DNA of 47,694 nt from a virus. A model generated the notes under the pieces. That model was given only the letters and a program-made list of their open reading frames with translations, ran no database searches and had not been told where the DNA came from. The DNA lies in IMG/VR virus record IMGVR_UViG_3300046660_000780, positions 1 to 47,694 of that record. One strand, written 5' to 3'. How positions within the stretch are numbered: position 1 is the first letter of the stretch; each line of letters starts with the position of its first letter. A program made the position numbers and the translations under genes. This document shows positions 1 through 5,633 of the stretch, in pieces.

Positions 1-1653
1 TCATCCTGAAATCCTGTATTCGCCCAGTTGGTCGGCCGACGTGCCGCCCAGCGATCGGCCGGTGATGAAGGCCAGGACGCGCTGCAGCTCGCCGACGATC
101 TCGAGCTCGTACTCGCCGCGCTTCTCGCCGGGGATGAGGCGAACCTGGCCGATCAGCTGGCGGAACGCTTCGCGCGCGGCGGCGTCGGACGCTTCACTGC
201 CTGACCCGACATTCTCGAGCTGGTCGGCGAGGTCCTGGACAAGGCGGCGGTAATGGTCGCCGGCGGCCGGGTGGATCGCAACGACGTTGGCGTTGTCGAC
301 CAGGCCGGCCAGCTCGCGCTCGATCGCCTCGGCGCGGGCCTCCAGGGCCTGCAGCTTGTCGCGCACGGTCGTGCCGGCGATGCTGCCCTCGGCGACCAGG
401 TCGACCAGCCGGCCGGCTTGGCGCCGGGCGTCGGCCAACTCGCGATCGAGACGGCCGCGATCGGATCCGGCCGTGCGGCTGCGTTCGGCCATGAGGCGAT
501 GAACCTCCCGAACGGCGGCCTCGACGGCCTCGGGCCGCAACAGCCGGTCACGGACCGCCGCGAGGACCCGCCGCTCGATGTCGATCGCGTACGGCGTGCG
601 GGCGTTGCTGCACGTGGCCGGGCCCCGTTGCTCCCGGCCGCCACACTGCAGGCGCGCCCGGAACACCCCGTCTCGAACCTCGCCCTTGGCCGAGGTCATG
701 ACCCGGTCGCAGGTTCCGCAGACGACGATCCCGGACAACAGCCGCTTGGGCCTGCGCTGGGCCTGGGCGCGGCCCGCCGTGGGCGCGCTATGGGCCGCCA
801 GGCGCGCGGCCGCGCGGTTCCAGAGCTCGTCGCTGATGATGCGGAGATCCTCGCGCGCCACGCGGATGACCTTTTCGGCCGGCGCCGTCGTCAGCTTCCG
901 CTTGCCGCTCCGACGATCCTTGCGGCTGGCGCGCCGCCCCCAGACGATCACGCCGCGATAGATCTCGTTGCGCAGGATCCCCACGCCAGAGCCGTTGATG
1001 CTGGTGATGCCCCAGCTACGGGCGCGCGACGACGGCACGCCTTCGGCGTTGAGGTTGTAGGCGATCTTGCGGGGTGAAAGGCCGGAGACGTAGTCCTCGA
1101 AGATCCGGACGACGACGGCCTTCTCGATCTCGTTGATCTTGCGCAGGCCGACCACCACTTCGCCGTCATCGCCGATCTTTCGCACGACGTCGTAGCCGTA
1201 GGGCGCGACGATCGACCTTCCGGAATCCAGCACGCCCTTCAAACCCCGCCGGGTCTTGGCGGCCGAGTCTCGGAGCGCCAGAGCGTTCATCGTGCCCTTG
1301 AGCCCGACGTGCAGCTCGTCGACCAGGCCCTCGGCGATCGTGTGGATCCGGACGTTCAGGTCCAGGAGGTCCTCGTGGGTCACCGCGATGTCGGCTTGGC
1401 CGCGCGAAAGGCGGTCCAGGGCCTCGGCGAGGACCAGGTCGAATTCCCCACGCGCCGCGGCCGCCATCATGGCTTGATAACCGGGGCGGTTGCCGGTCGC
1501 CTTCCCGCCGATCGCGGCGTCCGAGAAGACCTCGACGACCGAGACGCCCAGGCGCTCGGCCAGCTCTCGCAGGGCGGCCACCTGGTCGGCGATCGACGCC
1601 GGGTTCTGCAGGTTGGTCGAGTATCTGGCGTAGATGACCGCGCGCACGGACAT
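1..1653 (-). CDS. int: Large serine recombinase (phage integrase)
   Basis: Large serine recombinase, about 550 residues, expected to catalyse attP x attB integration and, with a directionality factor, excision. The N-terminal resolvase domain (about 1-150) has the nucleophile in ARYST (Ser12 counting from the ATG) and the family motif ALDRLSRGQAD. The recombinase domain follows (APYGYDVV, about 150-270). A zinc ribbon (CGTCD ... QCGG ... TCSNAR) lies near 315-355, then a coiled coil near 390-450. The ATG at 1653 overlaps the upstream stop (TGATG). However, AAGAGG at 1661-1656 is only 2 bases from it, and is optimally spaced (8 bases) from GTG 1647, which would give the usual VRAVIYARYS start. 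Last gene of the leftward operon; its stop codon is the window edge, so the att site must lie outside. Confidence 0.96.
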   Translation of the reverse strand: MSVRAVIYARYSTNLQNPASIADQVAALRELAERLGVSVVEVFSDAAIGGKATGNRPGYQAMMAAAARGEFDLVLAEALDRLSRGQADIAVTHEDLLDLNVRIHTIAEGLVDELHVGLKGTMNALALRDSAAKTRRGLKGVLDSGRSIVAPYGYDVVRKIGDDGEVVVGLRKINEIEKAVVVRIFEDYVSGLSPRKIAYNLNAEGVPSSRARSWGITSINGSGVGILRNEIYRGVIVWGRRASRKDRRSGKRKLTTAPAEKVIRVAREDLRIISDELWNRAAARLAAHSAPTAGRAQAQRRPKRLLSGIVVCGTCDRVMTSAKGEVRDGVFRARLQCGGREQRGPATCSNARTPYAIDIERRVLAAVRDRLLRPEAVEAAVREVHRLMAERSRTAGSDRGRLDRELADARRQAGRLVDLVAEGSIAGTTVRDKLQALEARAEAIERELAGLVDNANVVAIHPAAGDHYRRLVQDLADQLENVGSGSEASDAAAREAFRQLIGQVRLIPGEKRGEYELEIVGELQRVLAFITGRSLGGTSADQLGEYRISG

Positions 1654-1802
1654 CACCTCTTGGGTTCAGCTTGCGCGGCAAGATGACGGTCGACCACGAC
1701 TCGGGCAAGGGCCTGCACCAGGGCGAGCTCCAGCGGCGACAGCGGCTCGGGTGGCCGGCTGTCGGGGGTGCTGGGCTGGCGCTGGCGCAGGCCCTTGGAC
1801 AT
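1653..1802 (-). CDS. Small 49-residue protein coupled to the integrase
   Basis: Short ORF starting MSKGLRQRQPS and ending AAQAEPKR. Its stop overlaps the integrase ATG (TGATG at 1655-1651), and its own ATG overlaps the upstream stop (TGATG at 1804-1800). This exact coupling on both sides is the main evidence that it is real. The N-terminal half is basic and proline-rich; the C-terminal half (about 22-43) is a predicted amphipathic helix, LSPLELALVQALARVVVDR. Family not recognised. Its position next to a serine integrase makes a recombination directionality factor or integrase accessory role possible, but that is positional inference only. Confidence 0.7.
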   Translation of the reverse strand: MSKGLRQRQPSTPDSRPPEPLSPLELALVQALARVVVDRHLAAQAEPKR

Positions 1803-2029
1803 CAGGCGGTCACGGCCTCGCGCGCGGCCGAGCTCAGAGGCCAGTTCTGGCCATCCTTGCCCGCCGCGACAGTGCGGCCATCATGATGCAGGATCTCGGC
1901 GATGCCGCGCAGCACGAACGGCTTGCCGGCGGTGCTTTCATCGCCGCCGTGGATCCCGTTGATCGTCATGCTGTCGCCCGATCGCTTGGCAGTCCAGGTC
2001 CTGACCGGGGCCATGTCTTTCACGTCCAT
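1802..2029 (-). CDS. Hypothetical protein, 75 aa
   Basis: Small soluble protein, MDVKDMAPVRTWTAKRSGD..., with no membrane segment and no motif I recognise. The central region (MTINGIHGGDESTAGKPFVLRGIAEILHHDG) looks like a small beta-rich fold. The start is preceded by AGGAGCTAAAA (around 2041-2030 on the minus strand), a good ribosome-binding site at about 6-7 bases. The stop overlaps the ATG of the 49-residue gene downstream. Two bases separate it from the methyltransferase gene upstream. Member of the leftward early operon; function unknown. Confidence 0.7.
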   Translation of the reverse strand: MDVKDMAPVRTWTAKRSGDSMTINGIHGGDESTAGKPFVLRGIAEILHHDGRTVAAGKDGQNWPLSSAAREAVTA

Positions 2030-2031
2030 TT

Positions 2032-2709
2032 TTAGCTCCTCTGAGGTTCGGCCGGATTGGCCATCCTCGGCGCGCGCTGGCGCCGGGTCTTGGGTGCGCC
2101 GAGCAGGCGGAATGCCGCCGCGCGGTGTGCGACGCGCGGAAAGGCCCAGGCGCCTTGGTTGCGGCCGACGGCGTCCCAGAAGCGCATGATCAGCTTCATG
2201 TGCAGCGCCTGCAGGCCCGCGTTGCCCTCGGTCCAGATGTCATGCCAGGCGTAGTCCCAGCGCCGGTCGCCGAAGTCCCATTCCAAGGCGTCGGCGTGGT
2301 GGATCGTTACGCGCGGGTCGCCGGCAAATTCAGCGCCGATCACTCGGACGATGTGTGCATCGATCTCGACGACGTCGACGTGCTCGACCGCCGGGTTGGT
2401 CAGCAGGCCGCGAACAACGCAGCCAAGGCCAAGCCCTGTCTTCAGCACCCTGCCTCGCGCGGCCAGCCAGATCGGCAGGTGCTTGCTCAGTTCGCGGACC
2501 GAGTCCTCCATCACGATCTCGCCGCCCTCGAGGTGCAGGGTGGCCATCGTGTGGCGACGCAGTAGCGTGTAGTCGTCGGCCCCGACGAGGTCGAAGTCGC
2601 CGAGGATGCTGTCGCGCGCCAGGCGGCGCTCGATCGTCCAGGGCCCAAAGGCCTGGGGCGGGACGGTCGGGGGTACGCGCGCCGCTCGCATGATCTCCGC
2701 GGGCGTCAT
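2032..2709 (-). CDS. Class I SAM-dependent methyltransferase-like protein
   Basis: 225 residues. The central region has a Rossmann methyltransferase pattern: a glycine-rich motif I (VLKTGLGLGCV), then an acidic loop (VDVVEID) about 25 residues later, then a position resembling motif III (VTIHHADALEW) and motif IV (WDYAWHDIW). This arrangement is closest to spermidine synthase-like or small-molecule methyltransferases. There is no DPPY or PCQ motif, so it is not an ordinary DNA methyltransferase. The substrate cannot be told from sequence. The start ATG overlaps the upstream stop (ATGA). The N-terminus contains a degenerate copy of the dispersed palindrome (2674-2690, encoding MRAAR). In an early operon such a protein could modify a host or phage molecule, for example for counter-defence (inference). 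Confidence 0.75.
   Translation of the reverse strand: MTPAEIMRAARVPPTVPPQAFGPWTIERRLARDSILGDFDLVGADDYTLLRRHTMATLHLEGGEIVMEDSVRELSKHLPIWLAARGRVLKTGLGLGCVVRGLLTNPAVEHVDVVEIDAHIVRVIGAEFAGDPRVTIHHADALEWDFGDRRWDYAWHDIWTEGNAGLQALHMKLIMRFWDAVGRNQGAWAFPRVAHRAAAFRLLGAPKTRRQRAPRMANPAEPQRS
2674..2690. repeat. Dispersed palindrome copy 1
   Basis: TACGCGCGCCGCTCGCA, 15 of 17 identical to the core TGCGAGCG-S-CGCTCGCA; in the methyltransferase-like gene (minus), encoding MRAAR. Confidence 0.6.
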
Positions 2710-3341
2710 GCTTGGTCCTGAGCGATCGCGGCCCGACCTGCGTCGGTGCAGCGCGCGTAGCGCGGATCGGTCGAGGCATCGACAAGGCGTCGGGCTTCCA
2801 GATTCGCGACGACGGCGTCGAACTGTTCGGAGGTGAAGAGCAGGTGATGGCCAAGGCCGTTCTCGCCCTCCGACTTGGCGATCATCCGCAAGGTCGTGAG
2901 ATCGGATTGGCTTAGGTTGAAGTCCGCCGCGGCCAGTTCCTCCGCTTCGATCTCGGCTATGACTTCGTCCTTGGCGGCGTCGGTCAGAGAGAAGCGGTGG
3001 CTCTCGACCTTGATTGGGCCCGGCTCGTTGGTCACTGGGTTCGGCTCGGCGCCGAGCACGGCCATCAGAACAGCCCGGGCGAGCTCGTGGTTGATCTGCT
3101 GCTCGTCCTCGTCGGCCCATCCTTCAGCGTCACGGCGTTGGATGCCGGCCACGCCGATCGCAACCAGGTCGTCAGTGATGGCGATGGGTGCGAGCGCCGC
3201 TCGCAGGTCGGCCGGCATGATGGCCCAGCCATCGAGGCAGGCGACCGCCTTGTCCTCCGACGGCCAATCTTTGAGCAGGCCTTCAATCCGAGCACGAGAC
3301 AGGCGTACGTCGAGCGAGTAGAGGGCGCGGTCTATCGTCAT
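2706..3341 (-). CDS. Hypothetical protein, 211 aa, possible winged helix at C-terminus
   Basis: Starts MTIDRALYSLDVRLS at ATG 3341, behind GGAG with 8-base spacing; this start also overlaps the stop of the micropeptide gene upstream. The protein is acidic in the middle. Its last third (DLTTLRMIAKSEGENGLGHHLLFTSEQFDAVVANLEARRLVD ... RCTDAGRAAI) has the layout of a small winged-helix domain. The N-terminal half resembles nothing I can name. It carries one perfect copy of the palindrome (3189-3205), encoding LRAALAP. The stop overlaps the methyltransferase start. Function unknown. Confidence 0.75.
   Translation of the reverse strand: MTIDRALYSLDVRLSRARIEGLLKDWPSEDKAVACLDGWAIMPADLRAALAPIAITDDLVAIGVAGIQRRDAEGWADEDEQQINHELARAVLMAVLGAEPNPVTNEPGPIKVESHRFSLTDAAKDEVIAEIEAEELAAADFNLSQSDLTTLRMIAKSEGENGLGHHLLFTSEQFDAVVANLEARRLVDASTDPRYARCTDAGRAAIAQDQA
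3189..3205. repeat. Dispersed palindrome copy 2
   Basis: Perfect core TGCGAGCG-C-CGCTCGCA in the 211-residue gene, encoding LRAALAP on the minus strand. Confidence 0.85.
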
Positions 3342-3430
3342 GACATGATCTCCGAGCAGGCCCGGATAATCACGGCCCAAAGAAGAACCGAGGCGGCGAC
3401 GACCAATAGCCTGAGATGTCCACGCCTCAT
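3338..3430 (-). CDS. 30-residue single-span membrane micropeptide
   Basis: MRRGHLRLLVVAASVLLWAVIIRACSEIMS: a basic N-terminus (MRRGHLR) and one hydrophobic helix of about 17 residues, so likely N-in at the inner membrane. It is very short, but its ATG overlaps the stop of the upstream Cys-rich gene (ATGA, 3430-3427) and its TGA overlaps the ATG of the next gene (ATGA, 3341-3338). Such double coupling is unlikely by chance and supports real translation. Function unknown; small early phage membrane peptides often act on host membrane processes (general knowledge, not shown here). Confidence 0.6.
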   Translation of the reverse strand: MRRGHLRLLVVAASVLLWAVIIRACSEIMS

Positions 3431-3690
3431 CGGCCGGCCTCCGACACTGGCGTGGCGCTGGTGGTCGTCAGCGCCGGCCGGAACCGGCTGGGGTAGAAGT
3501 CGCAGGACGTGTCGGCCGGCACGTGGCCGAACATCGCGACGCAGCGCCGGACGTGGACGCAGTCGCCACACGTCTTGCCGGCCGGCAAGCGCATGGCCGC
3601 GTCGTAGTCGATCTCGTCCTCGCCCTGGGCGAAGGGCTGGAAGCCCTCCTCCAGAGGCAGGGTCTTGGGTTCAATGAAGGTGAAGGTCAC
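3427..3690 (-). CDS. Four-cysteine phage protein, 87 aa
   Basis: Starts with GTG 3690, overlapping the upstream stop (GTGA). The N-terminal half is acidic; the core is TCGDCVHVRRCVAMFG followed 6 residues later by SCDFYPSRFR. That gives a Cys pattern C-x2-C-x5-C-x11-C that should bind one metal or form a compact knot. I recognise the pattern (TCxDC...RC...FG...CDFxPSRF) as one that recurs in small early genes of alphaproteobacterial phages, without an assigned function. Its stop overlaps the ATG of the membrane micropeptide. Confidence 0.8.
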   Translation of the reverse strand: MTFTFIEPKTLPLEEGFQPFAQGEDEIDYDAAMRLPAGKTCGDCVHVRRCVAMFGHVPADTSCDFYPSRFRPALTTTSATPVSEAGR

Positions 3691-3911
3691 GACCCGACCT
3701 CGCGGTCGCTGGCCAGCGCGGTCCGGATCCGCTCGAAGACCTCGGTCGGAATCAGGACGTAGCCGGGGTGATGGGTGTCGCTCGTCAGAAAGTCGTCGTC
3801 GAAGCCCTTCAGGGCCTGGAGAAGGGCTTCATGACGAGCGCTCTGGACGGCGCTGCGCTTCCGCGCCTTGTCCAGAGAGCTGTAAGGAACGCGCGCGTCG
3901 CTGAAGCCCAT
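3687..3911 (-). CDS. Hypothetical protein, 74 aa
   Basis: MGFSDARVPYSSLDKARKR... The first 35 residues are basic and helical; the rest is mixed and ends DREVGS. No Cys, no membrane segment, no known motif. Start and stop are both coupled to neighbours: TGATG with the upstream 189-residue gene and GTGA with the downstream Cys-rich gene. Function unknown. Confidence 0.7.
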   Translation of the reverse strand: MGFSDARVPYSSLDKARKRSAVQSARHEALLQALKGFDDDFLTSDTHHPGYVLIPTEVFERIRTALASDREVGS

Positions 3912-4480
3912 CAGATCCTCCCCGTCTCGGCCAGCACGTCGCGAGCGCGGTGGACGCGATCTCGGATCTCGTCGGCCGTGAACAGGTGCTTGGCCTCGAA
4001 GGCGATCACGTAGCCGCGGGGCTCCTCGCCTTCCTCGACCTGGATGCTCTCGGGATCGAACTCGACCTGGTCGCCGGCCTTGACCCCCTCCTGGCCGCTG
4101 CAGTCGGCGTGACAGCGCACGTCGGTGCAGGGGATTTCGATCTCGCCCGGCCAAATCTGGCGGCCACAGCCTTCGCAGCTCTCGTAGAACTGACCCTCGA
4201 TCGCGTCCTTTAGGCTCAGGTAGGCGTTGTTGATCCGGTCGATCAGCCAGGCCTTGGGCACGCGCTTCTGGTCCCAGGCCCTCAGCAGTTCGTCGATCTC
4301 GCAAGCCTGGTGCTCGCGCCAGTACTGGCGTTCGGCCATCAGTTCCCGGAACGTCGGCGCCGGTTCTCCGTCGTGGCCAATCAGAACGATGTCGACCCCG
4401 GGGTACAGGACCGGCATGGGTTCAACAGGATCCAGCCCCGCCTCGGTCAGGGTGTCGTCGATGGTGCTGTCGGTCGCCAT
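3911..4480 (-). CDS. Hypothetical zinc-knuckle-like protein, 189 aa
   Basis: An acidic protein. Around residues 100-127 it has a Cys/His cluster, CEGCGRQIWPGE ... CTDVRCHADCSG, which fits a treble-clef or LIM-like zinc site. Upstream of this, FRELMAERQYWREHQACEIDELLRAWDQ is strongly helical. The rest is hydrophilic and rich in Glu and Asp. The stop overlaps the ATG of the next gene (TGATG at 3913-3909). Three bases separate it from the gene upstream. Not an enzyme family I recognise; a protein- or nucleic-acid-binding role is possible. Confidence 0.75.
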   Translation of the reverse strand: MATDSTIDDTLTEAGLDPVEPMPVLYPGVDIVLIGHDGEPAPTFRELMAERQYWREHQACEIDELLRAWDQKRVPKAWLIDRINNAYLSLKDAIEGQFYESCEGCGRQIWPGEIEIPCTDVRCHADCSGQEGVKAGDQVEFDPESIQVEEGEEPRGYVIAFEAKHLFTADEIRDRVHRARDVLAETGRI

Positions 4481-4483
4481 GGG

Positions 4484-4807
4484 TCAGGCGTCCTTTCGGG
4501 CTTGAGGGTTGGCGGTTCCGCGCCAGGTGGCGACGCCGCAGACGAGACAGGAGCCGGCCCAGAGGAAGCCGAGGCTGGCCTGCACGGGGCCGGCTCCGGC
4601 CAGGGCGTCGAGCCAGGTGCAGAGGACCTGCAGCAGGCCGAACAGCACGCACACCACGGCGCTGACCCGGCGAACCGTCGCCTTCAGCGCCCGGGCGTGG
4701 GCGGCACCCAGTTGCCGGGCGTCTCGACCGGCAGCCTCAAACTCCTCGGCGTCTTCGAGCGACATGGTGACGGGGCCGATCGGCGTGTTGACCTTGCGGG
4801 TCGACAT
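4484..4807 (-). CDS. Two-span membrane protein, 107 aa
   Basis: MSTRKVNTPIGPVTMSLEDAEEF... has a hydrophilic N-terminal half of about 45 residues. Two hydrophobic segments follow: VSAVVCVLFGLLQVLCTWL and ASLGFLWAGSCLVCGVATW. The tail is short and basic, which suggests an inner-membrane hairpin. The ATG at 4807 overlaps the preceding stop (TGATG); an in-frame TTG just upstream is less likely. No family recognised. Together with the micropeptides at 3338 and 8852 it makes three membrane proteins in the early operon. Confidence 0.7.
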   Translation of the reverse strand: MSTRKVNTPIGPVTMSLEDAEEFEAAGRDARQLGAAHARALKATVRRVSAVVCVLFGLLQVLCTWLDALAGAGPVQASLGFLWAGSCLVCGVATWRGTANPQARKDA

Positions 4808-5229
4808 CAAGCCGCCCTCCCCTGGCGCTCGCGACCGATGGTCGGCGCGGCGGACTGGCGAGCCTGCAGGGCGGCCTCGAGCTGGCGGCGGCCGCCGCCG
4901 TCGAGCCAGGCCCAGCCGATGTAGCGATGGCGATCGCCGCCCTCACTCAGGGTCCAGACCCCCACGCCCATGACCTCGCCCCAGTCGCGGATGTTGAGGG
5001 GGATGTTCTCCTGCAGCTCGATCGGCGCGCCGGCGCGCTCGACCTGGATAGCCCGGGCCAGATCCGAGAGCATCGGATAGGCGACCGGCACGGCCAGGGG
5101 GTTGGTCGGCTCGCGCACCAGGGCGAAGCGGACGTTGTCGACGGGCATTCGGGGTCTCCGGGCGTTGGCCAAGGCGGCCTGGTGGAAGGTGGCGGGCGGG
5201 GTCGGGCGCGCGATGGGGCAGAGCGACAT
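4807..5229 (-). CDS. Hypothetical protein, 140 aa
   Basis: Starts MSLCPIARPTPPATFHQ at ATG 5229, three bases after the upstream stop; an alternative start is ATG 5148 (MPVDNVRFALVREPTNP). The second half is rich in aromatics and glycine (INIPLNIRDWGEVMGV-like region, then HRYIGWAWLDGGGRRQLEAAL) and looks like a compact beta-rich domain. No motif known to me. Stop and downstream start overlap (TGATG). Confidence 0.65.
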   Translation of the reverse strand: MSLCPIARPTPPATFHQAALANARRPRMPVDNVRFALVREPTNPLAVPVAYPMLSDLARAIQVERAGAPIELQENIPLNIRDWGEVMGVGVWTLSEGGDRHRYIGWAWLDGGGRRQLEAALQARQSAAPTIGRERQGRAA

Positions 5230-5231
5230 CG

Positions 5232-5633
5232 TCAGCCGCCCCTGGCCTCGTCGGGCGAGGATGCGAGCGGCGCTCGCACCACGTCGCCGAGCGGCAGGCG
5301 GAACAGCCCCTGGCCGGGAAAGTCCTCGGCCGAGCACGGACGCAGGAACGTCGCCGGCAGATTGACCAGGCCGCCGCGATCCAGCTGGACCTCGGTCAAG
5401 GTCAGCAGGCGGATCGCCAGGGCGAATTCCAGGAACTCCTGGGCCATCCGCGTGGCCTCCAGCGCCATGCCGTAGAACTGATCGCGTCGGCGCGGATTGA
5501 CCTCGATCTTGTCAGTCCCGGTGGCCATCAGCTCGGCGCGCTCGGCGTGCTCTCGGGCGATGGCCACGTAGCGGGCGGCCTCGCGGCGGAACCAGGCTCC
5601 GGCCTGGTTGGCGGTGTCAGGCGACAGCGGCAT
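5232..5633 (-). CDS. Hypothetical helical protein, 133 aa
   Basis: MPLSPDTANQAGAWFRREAARYVAIAREHAERAELMATG... Residues 10-45 and 60-95 are long amphipathic helices; the C-terminal third is looser. The C-terminal VRAPLAS is encoded by a perfect copy of the dispersed palindrome (5262-5278). The start codon lies 17 bases inside the end of the ParB-like gene, so translation is probably coupled to it. Function unknown. Confidence 0.7.
   Translation of the reverse strand: MPLSPDTANQAGAWFRREAARYVAIAREHAERAELMATGTDKIEVNPRRRDQFYGMALEATRMAQEFLEFALAIRLLTLTEVQLDRGGLVNLPATFLRPCSAEDFPGQGLFRLPLGDVVRAPLASSPDEARGG
5262..5278. repeat. Dispersed palindrome copy 3
   Basis: Perfect core, within the last codons of the 133-residue gene (VRAPLAS). 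Confidence 0.85.

Noticed and set aside
1-1653. Transposase or IS-type serine recombinase
   Set aside because: Length, domain order (resolvase, recombinase, zinc ribbon, coiled coil) and genome position fit a phage integrase; no flanking repeats visible.
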